NCBI GenBank assembly: GCA_043228905.1
Contig: JBHGNT010000020.1
Span: forward strand, 14,198,001 to 14,262,000
Length of the DNA stretch: 64,000 nucleotides
Source of the DNA: Azolla caroliniana
Lineage: Eukaryota > Polypodiophyta
Direction of reading: 5' to 3'
How positions within the stretch are numbered: the stretch's first letter is position 1; every line of letters starts with the position of its first letter. The notes beneath the pieces are model-generated. The model saw only the letters and a list, made by a program, of their open reading frames with translations. It was not told where the DNA came from and did not search any database. The position numbers and the translations under genes are program-made. Below, one piece after another: positions 45,407 through 59,700 of the stretch.

Positions 45407-47715
45407 TGAGGAAAATAGTTGAAGAAGTGGGGTTTGGAGACACGAGATTAATGTTCTCTCAATGGTCAACATTTATTGTTAACAATGCAAGGACGATGCT
45501 AAAAAAGCAACTCAAAGCGTCAACAATTAGATTCAAAGCAATAATCAAAGCATAGGAAATAACATCCCCATAACAAGTCACTTATTGTTGCCAAGTGCAA
45601 TAAAGGAATTAGGGGTAGTTCCATGAGGACCTAGCTCTACACTTTCCTTTCAAATGAGATGGGTGTGTCTAGGATTAGGAGTATGATGAGTAATGAGCAC
45701 CTTGATAAAGTTTTGAGACTTTCTTGATTGCGGCCTAGTTTGATAGATAAATGTGAGTATGCCAAATGTTAAGTAGTTGTAATCATGGGAGTGAGAGTAC
45801 AAAACTCTATCCACATGTTGCGTTATTACATGTGGTACATGTGAGGTTGAAGGACAAATAGTCAAATGAGTACAAGAGTGTGGATGCATATCATGTACAA
45901 AACATGTGAACACATTTGCAGGGTTTGGCTGATAATGATCTGAATGTCAAGTTATACATCTAGGTCATCATTCATGAATTAAAATTTAGAGTATAAGTCA
46001 TATCACGAGTCTTGGTTATGGCAACTCTCATGATGATGGTTTGTAGTTATATGGGATTATCTTGTGTATGGCATGCTAAAAATTTATAGCAGAACAAGGT
46101 ATAATGTCATTGAGTAGACAATTTGATACACAACAACCTAAAGTTCTTTCTCATTGTCTATTATATTGAGAAGGTGTGACGTGATTGGTAGATTGAGATG
46201 ATGACGACGAAAATGGTAGAAATTGTAGTCCAAATTATATGTGACACAAACATTTGAATTTTGTATCGACTCATATTTTATTCATACTAGTGGACATCCA
46301 CACTTTAAACCTTACTTACTCACACATCTACTCTACCCATGGGAATGATGTTTACACAAAACAACTTTTTGATGTGTGCCAAAACCGAGTTCCCATATGT
46401 TGATGTATCACTATCAACCCTTTTCACATTATGTCTAAAATATTTCATTTACAAAAGCTTTTAATCAAAACACTAGGCTAACAATTCATAGACTTGGGCC
46501 CAAATATTTTCAGCCACTTACATTTTTTTGAACGACACATACTTCATCACATGCTTTTCCTCTTGTCAACAATCTCTATAGTATGCTTAAAAGTGCCAAC
46601 ATAGATTCCTTGTCCAAAATTTGCCAAATTATGTGTCGTATCAACATATTTCTCTCAATCATTGCAATTACTCGGCGCTAGAATGTGGATGCATTCCATA
46701 TTTATACATACATTTATACACAAATACTTGTAATACCATCAATATGACGAGTATGATTTATGATTAAATGCTCGACAACTTTCTAAGATTTTGTCCATAT
46801 GCAAACTATGCGTCGATGCACATGTTCAATATATGAAAATATATGGCTAGTTATATGGTCAAGTGAATGATTGAAACACCATAACATTCATGTTTACTAA
46901 TAATCTTAATAATTTCCACACTAGGTTTTCCTAACCTATGCATTGGAACATGTCTCTCACTATTTGCATCTAACAAGGGAATCAAGTAGATGCAAACACA
47001 AGTATATATTGTAATTTAAATGTGTCGTCGAGCTATAAAGTAGCAACCATGAAATGTAAAATTATTTAGTTTGTGCACTTAGTATATTAAAATCGACATG
47101 TTTAAATTAAATTTGATTTTTGGCATAGGCTACTCCACATGCACAATATTACCTTCTCTTATGGCAAAAGGAAATAAAGCATAAATTTTTTATGATAAAT
47201 GTATCAAACATTCCATTACAAAGTCGTAAAAATATTGGAGAATTGCTAATCATCTCCATGCATGCTAGATGAAAATGGTTTACTTTTCTTCTATACACTT
47301 TGCTCCCATATGTCATATTTGATTTTTGAGTACAATAATAAAATCTATCTAACTTCTGGTACATCCCCCGGAGGAATTGATCATGGATATTTGGTTTGTG
47401 ATTATTAGCTACCTACGAGGACGGTTGGACAAGGTTTGCGGCCACTTTGACGATGTGGTCACTACCCGCTTATGCTTTTGGCAAAAGTGGAGGAACACAC
47501 CAATGGTGACACAAGGAGGAAATGGCCTGAGGTGGAACTACCAGCCCCCACATTGGTTGTTTCGTACTCACCTCCCACTCTCCCTCCGTTGAAGGTAAGA
47601 GGATTGGGCTTGTGTTGGCCGACGATGATTGCCACTAGTTTATAACTCTAATACCTACTTACATTAAGTAAAAAGTAGGAGAGGATATATACGTAGTCTC
47701 GTATTCTTGAACTCA

Positions 47716-47820
47716 GTCGAGGGGTAATTCCCCGATTTATATATAAGCCATATTGTATAGTTTTCCTGTAAAAATCTCTCCAAACTAATGGGAAAGTAGC
47801 TCATTTTTTGGGAATAAATA
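47716..47820 (+). repeat. Copy 1 of an unknown dispersed repeat end (hairpin plus TATA)
   Basis: CGAGGGGTAATTCCCCG hairpin (about 47719-47734), then TTTATATATAAGCC, GTATAGTTTTCCTGTAAAAATCTCT and AACTAATGGGAAAG. The reverse complement of 61405-61519 has the same elements in the same order at roughly 80 percent identity. The two copies are therefore inverted relative to each other, 13.7 kb apart. Confidence 0.75.
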
Positions 47821-48081
47821 AATAAATCTTTCTAACTTCTTCAATCAAGAGTAGGATTACATCACACTTTTATGTGAAGTTAGTGTTCACAAGATGCACC
47901 TAGCTTGCATGTATTGTTTGCCTTGGCTATCATCTCTCGCCTCTTAGGGACCTACATATGCTCCATGCTTAAGTATAGAAGTGACCTTGTAGGATACCCT
48001 CTTTGTAATGCTTTTAAGGATCCTATAGAACATGAAACCAACTTCCCGAGGACATTAATACATCGTCATCATTTCACTCGC

Positions 48082-48104
48082 TCACACACACACACACACA
48101 CACA

Positions 48105-48138
<34 letters not shown>
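48082..48138. repeat. Compound microsatellite (CA)n(CT)n
   Basis: CA dinucleotides (to about 48107) change directly to CT dinucleotides (to about 48138). Confidence 0.95.
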
Positions 48139-48140
<2 letters not shown>

Positions 48141-51100
48141 GTCTCTCTTACATGCACACAAATAATAGATTTGAGACCTCGAATTTTGGATAAGCCTTCT
48201 TGACACATCATTTTGTGACTGAATAGTCAAGGTTGTGCTCTCCCTTTCATTGATACTACTCTTTGACTATATTCTAATACTAGTTACCACATGCTTTAAA
48301 GACTCGATACTCATGCATGTATAATTTGGTCTTTATATTGATGGTTTTGTTTAAATCCTATCATCTCACATTTGGTTTGATACTGCAAAAGCATAGAGCA
48401 TCTCATGTAATGTTCACAATATCTATTTTAGTGAGAAAATCCTAGAAAACAACCAACAAAAATTGGAGTAGTCAATCTCCAATCCGGAATCTCAATAAAT
48501 CATGAAATGGCTTTGAATTTCAATTCTAATCTGACTTTTGAGATTTGATATAAAATATTCTTCTTTTCAAAAGATTTAGTTTACACCGCTCACTTTTTAA
48601 TCTACCTATGTTCTTATTCTAAGTTATATTCAATATTCTCAATGGAACTGCTTTGTTGTTTACATGCTTAAATTCTTCGTTTATATCCAACTTGTATATG
48701 TGATGTTCGCTTGAATTTCAACACAAAAATTATACTTATCAAAAGATTATTTGGCTTATTGACACTGTCATTTATTTCATGACCTTTAATTATAACATAG
48801 ACACGACACTCTTGTTCATTTTGGTCAACGGTCTACAACATAACCTTGCATTGATAACTTCTTATGTATACAATGCATCAAACCATGAATGTTGTGATTA
48901 TTCTTTAACCAGAGAAATTGTCCAAATTTACTTATAAACTACACATTGCGCTAAATATAAGTATGGAAGACGATATCATTCAATATTATATTTTCTTTAT
49001 TTTGCTTTTGGTGGAAAGGTTTACATAGGGCAAGTAGCATGTGATATGACTAACAAACATGTGTCAAGTATGGTGATCTTATGTATATATTCCACCATAA
49101 TATAATACGTCTTCATATTCCATGTTTAAAATCTCTATTGTTCTTTTATGTTTGACACAATGCACAGAAAATATTTATTTGAACAAGAGAAAAAAAGAAG
49201 TCCTAGGCAATACCCTAGCAGTAGCAAGCTCCTTTTCAAATGTTCGTCGATTTTTTCTCCCAGTTTTTTCCAGACCAACAACATGTTTAATTCCCCTTTT
49301 TTAAAGCTATACTGTTTTCTAACATTGTACAAATGTTCAATGCTAACTAAACATTTTCAAAACAAAAATACTTGCTAAACACTCAACATTGAGATACCTC
49401 GTTTCTTTGACTAGGTCATCGGTCTAGCATAACAAGTAGGATCTATAATTATGAGTAAAAAATTCAAGACTCCTAATTAATGTTTCAGAATTATTATGAT
49501 TATTATTATTATTATTAGAATTAGTTTTTCAGAAATTTTTGCTTTTGAATTGGCCAAATTGTTTTTCATGCATGGAACAAGAGGAAACAATGATGAAACC
49601 CACGTATGTCTAAGAATTGAATAGAAATTTGCCATGTTTCATCAAGCTTTTTGTACCCTTGATTATTATCCTCAATTGTTTACTTAAAATTTCGTCTTAA
49701 CAATTGTTGTAAGTGCAGGTATCTATTCCTCGAACAATGTTTCGAATGAAACTTGCCATTTACTCAAGCACACCCTAATTTACAAGTTTGTAAAAATCAT
49801 TATCTATGATAAAGGTAACATGAGAAATTCCTTCCTCATGGAAAGATGGAGTCTAAAATGAATAGATGGTTGCCAAAAAAATTTAAAGGTATGTTTTTAG
49901 TGAGCCCTAGTCCCTGGTCCTTAGATAAATGTCAAAGCTTCTGAATTTTACCTAAACAAAGATAATCTATTATCTATTGTTCTGAAATCCATGTTTATGC
50001 ATGCATATATATTCTTGATATGAAATGAACATGTTAACCGTCATTTGTTGTATGTTGTACATGATGAATCAGTGTGCTGAGTCAAACCATATTGACACAT
50101 GATTTCAGAGCTAATTATGATAAATGGCACTCGTGAGCTACCATATGTACTAGAAAATTGTATCTTTGTTTTTTCTTGATAATCGAGCATAGAATCCTTC
50201 TTGATTCACAATAGGTTACTAACTTATTACTAACAAATCTTTACTCAAGACATATGATTCTTAATATATACGAAACAAAAGTACATATCAGGGAAGGGTA
50301 AGGGTTTGACAATAACTATGTAAGAAGTATATATAAATAGGGTAGTGGACACAATGAACATGATTGCCTTTTTTGGAAACCACCTTATTAACTCAATATT
50401 GTATCTATTTATTATATTTCATCATTGCAAAAGCATGTCATTGCATCTCAACTATATTTAACAATTTTAATGTCGTTGGAAACAAACAATGGAGAATTTT
50501 CAAATTGCAGTTAATTTGTCTAGGATTTACATATAAACCTTGTAAGTCACATGAATCATTCAAAACATCACTAAATAATGTGCAAGAATTCGCATTTATA
50601 TATGAGACAACTTATACACACTTTTCTTTAGAGAGACAATGATCGTAAAGGCAACAATCCATGTCATGGACCGTGGTAGAGTATATTATTGCCCACCACA
50701 AGCAAAAGCAAATGGGTTGTATTGTAGGAATCGACGACATGCAAATCATATACTAAAACAATCGAGGTTATCAAACATTTGTCGGTGATGGGATCAAGTG
50801 GTTTGCATTCATATGAAAAGAGATTTAAAGCATAAACACATCATTTGCAATTCTACTTTATATTGGATTGGCTTGAACAAAGATTCTTGGAATGTATTGA
50901 CCTAGAATATAACTTTTATGGAACCTTCTTGCATGTGGGTGATTTTTCACCAAAATGCAAGTAAACATCAATGTATATGCAAGATGCTTCATAAGAGGGG
51001 CTTCAATCAATAACAAGTTTCATAACATTAAAAAGAGTGAACAAGTTGTGTATTCATAATTCCATGATATATGGGGTTATAATGGTTTTCATGGGGGGAA

Positions 51101-54100
51101 TTTGCCAAGGTCGTGCAATTTATGACAGAATGTTTTAACGATTTCAAAAACCCATATGGTTTAAGTGTTGAAATTCATGAAATCTCATGAGATGACACCC
51201 ATCCCAAGATTGTATCCACACTTCATGTTGAATTACAAGGTTGTCAATTTTGGAATACACAACCAACCTCCAATTTTGAGGTGCCATTACGGAACTTAGA
51301 TCTCCATTTGAAGGTAACCTCACAACTTGGCATCCATTCCAACATTCCCATCTAGTTAAGTTGGCCCACTTCGTTTAGGTCATAGGCTAATCTTGTCCAC
51401 ATGCTCAAAGGTTCAACCTCACTCTTGTTGGCAACGAGGCTAAACTAGTCAACATACTCTAAGGGAACACTTTGGCGTAATGGTCAACTTATCTACTTTT
51501 ATTACATCAAAGCTTCAACTGGTCTAGTTTTTAAACAAATGCGAAATATGTAGGGACTTATAGTCAACCAAATTTGACATAACCTCACAACTTAACACAC
51601 CATCAAACAACCCCCTTGTTGCTCGTTGTCTCCATTTGATTTAGCTTAGGGAAGAACTTGTCAACCAAAAAGAAGGTTCAACTCAAACAATTTTGGCTAA
51701 GAGGCTAAAGTTGTCCAAAGGGCTTAAAATTTACTTTGGCACATTTTGGCTGTAGGGTTCAAGTTCTCTCCTAGAAAACACTTTCTTATAGGTCTGCCTT
51801 AGGTGTTGTTTGCATTAATGCATGCTTAACCTAAAAGCTTAAGATGATAAAGACCTCACATCTATCCAATTTGAAAGCAATCCAACATGTGATCAACAAT
51901 AATAACAAGCTTGTATGATCCTATAATAGAGATAGACAATATACTATTCCATAATCCTCTTTTGGTTCATGTTTTAGTTTAATGGAGATCCACATCTCGT
52001 CCACGTAGTTGATATATCTTTGATGAAAGGGATTCTTAGAAAAATATGTGTCGACGGAGTGCTTTATTCTCTTGTAACATGAGCATATATTAGGAGGAGG
52101 GGATAAATGATTTACAAAATAGCGAGACTTTGCACAATGGAGTTTATTTGATGTGTGGCTTGGAAAAAGAGCGGTGGTTGTCCCTATTAGCATAAGAAAT
52201 GTTTGAAATGTCAAAGGTTGAAAAACGAGCCATAATGTATTTCAAATAACCTAGTCCTATGCCTCTCCCCTTGCTTCTCTTCTCACTCTTTTATCTTGAG
52301 CGCTACTACTGTCCACAACATTGAACATATATATTTACTAAAGGAATGAAGAAGCTTATGACAAGTGGTAATGCTCTTAGATTTGGCACCATTTTGTCTC
52401 CACCTCAATATTGACCTATCCAAAGTCATTTGTAATCATTATAACTCATTAATTTTAATTTCTATTGAGTGACAAACTTCCTTGTTTAGAGTGTTCCACA
52501 TTACATGCAATTAGCTTATAGTTTGTCTTATGTTTTTCTTTTTAATTCGTTGTTTTGAAGCAAGTACATGGATCATATATGTACCTTTTATTTTAGATTA
52601 AATGGCACACATAGATGCATGCACATAGAAATATCCACAAAGGAGACACATGCTTTCGAACAATAAAAAGGACGTTTATATTGTTTTTGGAAGAAAAATC
52701 CAAGCAATTGAGGAGGTCTCTACATGTGTTTGTTAGTATTGTATTGCCAGAACATACTTATTTCTCATACACGCTCGGGAAGGTCCTTTTTGGGATGATC
52801 ATATTTCTCTTTGCATTGTATCCTTTCATCGTCACATCTCACGTGACACATTGTCTTTGCATATATGTGTCGTCTGCCTTTGTTATTGAGCATGGAACAT
52901 ATTATCTAGATTTGTTTTCCCTGTGCAATGACATTTTACGATAATATATAGAAGAGATTAGATATTTTGTAAATTCACTAAAATTGGAACTAGTATTCAT
53001 TGCTCTTTTCTACCTATACGTAGCAAAAGTCTAAGAATGAAAGAAAAGGCATAGTCTCAACATAATGTTCGCCAATTTATATAGAGTTAGCGTTTTTTAA
53101 TAGCCCATTTAATGAAATTAATTGCTCCATTGATTGTAATGCATGGAATGCGAAAGGCATCCATAGTAGTTTTGAGGAAGCCCTTCAAGCTTGAGTTACA
53201 CAACAACACTATATTCGTAATTCTAATACTTGTAATCCATTGAAATTCATAACAAGATAAATTTTATCCCTCTCGACTAAATAGTTGCATATTCTAAGGT
53301 CATGGAGTCTATCACTTTATATTTGAATCTAAATATTTGCATCTTGTTGGGGGCATGGAGGCTATCACTTTTTGTTTATAAGGATGACATCATAGATATC
53401 TACAAATAAAGCGTATGTTGATGGGTCATGTTGTCTGTTTGGTGGGTTCAAATGTCAGGTGTATGTTTTTAAGGTGGGGAAACACATTTGTCCATGTAAA
53501 CCTTTTATGTAACAAGATGGGCTCCTCCTTGAAAAGGCATCATTGTTGATGTGGACTCATGCTTTTCTAAAACTTAAATGAAAGAAATCTACAACCTCAA
53601 ATTCCATATAACGAATTACGTTTATTCATTGTTATATAAAACTCGAACTCAATTGATAATTTGACAACAAATATAAAAGTTTTAATTGCAATTCATGACT
53701 CTTCTTTCATCAATCCCCAAAAAAATATAGATAAGATTAATTTGGATGGATACAAATTTCATCGTACAGAAACTTTATATACAATTTGTTCTTTGATAAG
53801 AGCAAATATCAATGGTCTTTTCCCCTTTGAGCTTTCCTCGATATGAACTTCATCTTGTTTGGAAGCATGTAATAGACCAATATACACTACGTTTCCTCGT
53901 ACCATAGTGATGGTGAAACTACAGTTAGTCCCACGCATGAGGTTGTGTAGAAAGATGGTAAGACCGTATACCACGAAGAGTGTAATTGTACACATTAACC
54001 ACAATTGCACATCTTCCTTCATAGATTTGCAAAAAGGACAATTCGCATAAAGGGCACACTCTACAGTTGAATTTACGAACACAAGTTTATTTAATTCCTC

Positions 54101-54332
54101 ATTTCCTAGAGTGGTGTAAACTCGAGCAAGCGAAAATCTCTATGGAGAAAAAACTTTTAAGTATGATATTCACAATAAGACCTATGAGCAAGGTTTTTGT
54201 ATATTCGGCTATGAAACAACCACGAACAACCAACTAGATTTGAAATGTAGTTTCTTATACAGTACTGTAACATGTATATATTGCACCATGCATCATATGG
54301 AATTTGTGACAAAACCTTCATCTATGGGTCCT

Positions 54333-54432
54333 AATTAGGTAGTGGTTGCCTGGAATTGCTACCTCACCAACTTAGACAAGACAACTAGGTAGTGGTTGCC
54401 TGGAATCGTTGCATCACCAACTTAGACAAGAC
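54333..54432. repeat. 50-bp tandem duplication
   Basis: TAGGTAGTGGTTGCCTGGAA...TCACCAACTTAGACAAGACAAC occurs twice in direct succession with period 50 and about four mismatches. Confidence 0.92.
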
Positions 54433-55917
54433 AACCTTTCACACGAATTATAAACGATACATATTTGTATATTTGTGAATGCATATGGATCACGAGTCAT
54501 GATTTGTATAAACATGTTGGTTGCTTTTAAGTGACCATAATGTATGTAACACCTTGAATAGAGATAATGCCCACCCACATCTTATATATACCAAGAACAC
54601 CTTTTAACTTGAGATTTATTTGTTAGGTTTTTGCCTTCTTTTGCTACTACTTGTAAGTTATAACTTATAACTTGTTCTATGGACATCGTTGGTTTGTGAC
54701 ATGTTGTGTGTTCCCTGCATTAACAAGGCAACCCGTGAAGAGTAAACTAACTATCCATAAAATCAATCAATAATATCTCAAGAAAACAAAAAGGGAAAAC
54801 TTAAAGCTTTGTTATCAAAGTTAGTAACTATTGATTACAAAAACATGGATAGATTTATTATAGTTAATACTATTTTTAAATCATGAATAATGTATTAAAA
54901 AAAATTCATCTTCAAAAATTTAATTTAAATCCATAAAATTTGGAGCATTCACGAAAATAATCATCATAAAAATGAAAATAAATAAACATAAAAAAAGAAA
55001 AATGACAGCATGAGAATTTTCATTGGAAAGAGTTTACGTCCCAATTGATCTAAAATGTACTAGTCACCTATTAAATAAATAAAATTCCTGAAAGTAAATA
55101 AAGCAGATATTAAATTCCATGTTTAGTTCACGTACAAAAGAAGAATCGACCATTAGAAACAGAATAAAAATGAAACATGAAAAATGGAAAATGAACTAAA
55201 AATGAAAAAACGAAAAACAAAACAAAAATGAAAAAATGAAAAAGTGGAAAGAAAAAAGAATTTGTGCATCCATTTCTTCATTTAATTTAAATTAAACTAA
55301 TAAATATTTATTTGGAGAAAATACATATCTAAATATTTCAGTAGAAATAAATATAAAAAAGTTTAATTAGAATTAATTAAATAAATATTCACTTAGAAAT
55401 TAACAAATTTGTATTAATAGTTACTTGATGTTAAATATATAAAGCGAATATTTAATTAAAATAAACATAAAACCAAATAAATGAATATTTAATTTCAAAT
55501 AAATATATAAAAATAGCAAAAATAAATTCATAATTTCTTAAGGCACAAACTTCAAAAGTAGTATTTTATCTTCAAAATTTTCAATAAGATTTCATTAGTG
55601 TTACTTAGTGCTTGCTTTAATCATATTTACTAATTTTGTTTTCTGAACCAAAAGTGAAATACTGACCAAAAAAGTCTTCTGTGAATTATGTATATCAATA
55701 TGTATAGCTTGGAGACTCTTTTGATTTAGCTGGTGGAAAGCTCGACCTTGAAATTGTTGTGGTTTCAAAAATCTAGAAAAATCCACGTTTGCTTGTTATT
55801 CCACCTCTGTCAAACTTGGGCAAATAAGATTGAATCCTACTTGCCATCTCCCATCTTACTTTAACATCGTCATATGCTCCATTCATGTCTTAGTTGGGAG
55901 TCGGAAAAACCGCTAAC

Positions 55918-56200
55918 CTAGGTTCACAATCACATGTAGCCTTGACTTGCCAACATTTCCAATGAGGAATGAGGTTGCTTATACAAAGTTTTGCAAGCTT
56001 GCCTTGCTCATGCACCTATGTTGTACAGGAAGGATGACGACCATATATTGAGCAACTAACTTGGGTCACAACCACATGCAACCTTTGCTTGCCTACATAT
56101 CCAATAAGGAATGAACTTGCTCACACAAAGTTTGTGAGGTTGCCTTGTTGTGGCATATATGGGAAGGACAATGACCATATCCCAAGCAAGGCCATGAGAT
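55918..56200. repeat. ~142-bp diverged tandem duplication
   Basis: GGTTCACAATCACATGTAGCC.. (from 55921) and GGGTCACAACCACATGCAACC.. (from 56063) continue in parallel through CCAAT.AGGAATGA, ACAAAGTTT and GACCATAT, roughly 80 percent alike. Confidence 0.85.
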
Positions 56201-56379
56201 TGTCTAATTCTTCTTCCATCATGACTAGGGCCTCAAATTACATACATTGTAAAGGATGAAGATTAGGTCTTAATGTGTTAATATCACATTCTTTGGGGTT
56301 CGCTTGAACGGCACTTAGGGAAGTCAACTAAGATTTTCACTTACGAGGCAAATTTGTAGATGAGTATTTAAAAACTAAT

Positions 56380-59357
56380 GATGACAAGTGTGAGTAAACA
56401 ATATGCACAACAAACACTCAAATATACCCAACTTCAAAATAGGTTGCCCATTATCCATGAATGTTCTTTTTTCTTCGCCAGTTAATATGGCCCTTACTCT
56501 TTTACCTTGGTAACCATTGCAATATGTAACATTGAAGTAAAAGATATTCTTAGATGTCATTGTCTACAATGAGTACGTTGTTCTATCTCTTCCTTGAGAA
56601 AGGAGATATGCGCCATTTAACAAGGAAGATGATAATTTGCATTAAATAAATGAACATAATCTATTGCTTGATCGATTGGATGAAAGCTATGTCTTTTTGA
56701 ACCAAGTGAGAAGGTCGTTTCATAACAACTCAATCACTACAAAGGTTACATTAATAAGTAACGTCAGATGGACATCAATATTTATCCACGTCAACCCTTA
56801 AGGGCACAATATCTTACATTCAAGAATGTTGTACCTTATTGTTAAAGAGTAGTCTCTCGAGAGGTCAATCTCCTAAAATTGTGTTTGGTAAGCAAGGAAA
56901 GGGGGGAATCCCCATAAACGTCAATAAACTCACCCCACAACTACATGATCAAGCAAAAGTGTTTTGTAGGATTTCATATGCACACATGAAGGTAAATATA
57001 ATACTTGAGGTATCCTCAACCAAACATATGCCTATTTGGTAACCTTACCCAAGGAAGGGAAAGCTATTATTTTCAACCTTGTGAAAAATGTTTTTTTGAT
57101 TCCATATTTCAAGGAGAAACTACATGTTTGCATGCTCTTGGATGAAATAAAAACCTAAACAACTTGTGTAAACATGTACGCTTGTTACCAATCCCTACGG
57201 AGACTCATGCTATATCTTACATTGAATTGTGAAAAGTTAGATTTTAAAGCCACATCCAAAGGAGAATCTAGGATCTTGCATGCTCTGGGAACTTGGAAGC
57301 TGGACAAGAGAAGCAACTCATGTGAATTGAGTCTCAACAAATAATGGAGGTATTAAGTCCGAAAGAACGACCTTGAGGCCATTGATCTTGTGATTTACCA
57401 CTCAATGTAATTCCATCCTCGAATAATATAAACAACATATTCTCCCATGAAACAATTTCTGCATTGGCAAAATGTGCATTTGTGTTTGCATATTTGTTCA
57501 TGAGTGTCTATATCTAAACACACCATGTATGTATCCTTATGTCATTGTGTGCATGTATCTTAGTTGATTGTGTAAAATTTAAATTGTAAAGGCAACGCTT
57601 CCACATTGTAAATGGTAAAGACAACCTACAAGCACGATGAATCTTTTTTTTTTTTTTTTCCAAGACGATACATTCTTATAATAAATTTAATTGAAACTTA
57701 TCTCCACTGAAACTATATCAACTTATGGTACATTATGTTGTACCCAAATGAAGCATAAAAGTACTTGGAAACAACCTACATACATAAAATGTGCATGAAA
57801 ACCACATGCACACTTGTATATGAATGAATCCTAATCCATGTGCAAACAACACTTGCATCTCTAATGTATATGGCTCTAGCTTTGTTACTTTGGGAGTACA
57901 AAGTGTAACCTTGAAGCGAAAGATCTTCAATTTCTACATGAGGGTATTTGGTTTTGATATTCTTCTTAAATAATGAAAATCATGTCATTTAATACCCAAT
58001 TGTGAACTCTACAATTGGAACCGTTAACACTGGTAAATGAGTGATTAATGAATCATTTCATTAAATGGACAAAAACATATTGTAAACTCCAAATTGACAA
58101 CCAATAACATGATGTCAAGAGGACAACAAGAATTTTATAAAAATGGGTTAGTTGGATGGGAGTTATCTAAATTTAAGTCATTTCATGAGTCATGACCATT
58201 ATATCAAATCACACAAAGTTCTACATAAGGCAATATTAATAAGACATCTTACGCATCAAAGCCAACTCTTGACAGTGAAGTCTCTTGCCTATGTACTTTG
58301 TTAGCACATGTGTTAAATTCTCAGAGTAGGGTCATATTCTATTGAGGTTCTTTGGAATCTCACTTAGAATATAATGAAGATGTTAAGTTAGGAGGCAAAT
58401 TTATATATTTGTGCTACAATGAAAGATTTGAAAACAATGTACTTTTTCATTTTCATAAACACTTTTACAAGTTAAGGACAACTACACAAATTATAAAGAT
58501 AAATTATTCCAAGTGAGAAAACCATGTCCATACAACATTAAACTTTTATGGGATTACATGTACATTGGCGTACATTCATCCTACACAACTTGGGGCACAA
58601 ACACTTATAGTTCTTCATAGATACCCCAAAATATAAAGTGCATATAAACCCACATACATATGTATCCCCAACTTAGTGATATGGCTTGTGCTAAATTGCT
58701 TTAATATAGTAAGCAATGCAAGGTGTAACATTGACGCAACATATCTTCTTAGTTTTCAATATCCACATTGGGTACATGATTTTGATCTTCATCTTGAGAA
58801 AGAGGAATTGTTTCCATTTAACAAGACAACTATAATCTACATAAGGCAAAACAAACATAATCTCTTATGGGATTAGTTGGAGAATACATTTGTTTTTTTC
58901 AAAGGAATTTCTCTTTGTGTAACCAACCAACACAAATCTTCATTGATAATGTAATCTTAATTGGACATTTCACAGTTACCCAATTTCACCACTTGAGAGG
59001 CCAATAATGAAGGCAATGATACTGTTTTCAAACATTGGATTTAAAAAGTGAAATCTTAAAACTATATTTTGCAGGAATAAATATGAGTTTGTGTGCTCTT
59101 TGATACGATAAAAGTGTTAAGGATTTTGTAAACATGTAAACTATACTACAATCAATAACAATATTAATAGGTTTTGGCCCCAAGACTCAAGCATATAAAC
59201 CTCATGGCCTATTGAACCTAACGTCATTATTGGAAATGATAAACGATCTATTTCACCACTATCAACTGATTTATATGTTGGTAAATGTGCAATTTTGGTG
59301 CGTATATCTACATCTAAGTGTGTGCATGTCCACAATATGTATGTGTATACATATATT

Positions 59358-59391
<34 letters not shown>

Positions 59392-59700
59392 TGTGTGTGT
59401 GTCTAAATAAAACATGTGTGTGTTTAGTATTTACCATGCATATAAATATATATTAAATTAGTAGGAAATCATAAAGTCAATGCTTTCACATTGTTCTTTA
59501 GAATGTAATCATTAATGTGGTTAGATAAACTAGTCCTTGGCTGGAGTATTTCTAAGAACATCTCTTTATTAGCAATGCGGTGAATTCCCATGAACTTTAA
59601 TAAACTCACATTACAAATATGACATTGCCTAGATATAGGGACAATAAGGCCCAAATTACATTGTAATGCTTCCTATAGACCCACACCCACGAAAGTAGGA
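56380..59700. repeat. Old diverged direct-repeat field (unknown family)
   Basis: Related blocks recur in order. A GTAACATTGAAG-like block sits at about 56524, 57903 and 58726. A block with TTTGCATGCTCTTGGATGAAATAAAA at about 57125 matches TTTGTGTGCTCTTTGATACGATAAAA at about 59090. An AAATGTGCATTTGTGT block (about 57470) matches about 59280. A CACATTGT block (about 57600) matches about 59490. An AATAAACTCAC block (about 56921) matches about 59600. This indicates ancient tandem or nested copies, offset about 1.9 kb for the best pair. No coding capacity is recognisable. Confidence 0.5.
59360..59402. repeat. (AC)n(GT)n inverted microsatellite
   Basis: About 14 AC units run through ACGT into about seven GT units, making a self-complementary array. 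Confidence 0.95.

Larger units (their letters stand above)
42780..47700. other. Gene-poor AT-rich interval
   Basis: No exon series, LTR pair or known transposon domain recognised. Contents seen: (GA)n at 43147-43182, a telomere-like motif at 42916, GGTA/GATA short repeats near 44420-44450, poly-C near 44990, and the 65-70-bp tandem repeat at 45233-45406. The rest reads as old decayed repeat DNA. Confidence 0.45.
47830..56370. other. Gene-poor AT-rich interval
   Basis: No recognisable gene. Seen: (CA)n(CT)n at 48082-48138, (ATT)n near 49497-49517, the tandem duplications at 54333-54432 and 55918-56200, and a strongly A-rich stretch about 54780-55560 with GAAAAATGAAAAA runs. ORFs at 50364-50642, 51921-52214 and 52615-52944 have no motifs I recognise. 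Confidence 0.45.
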
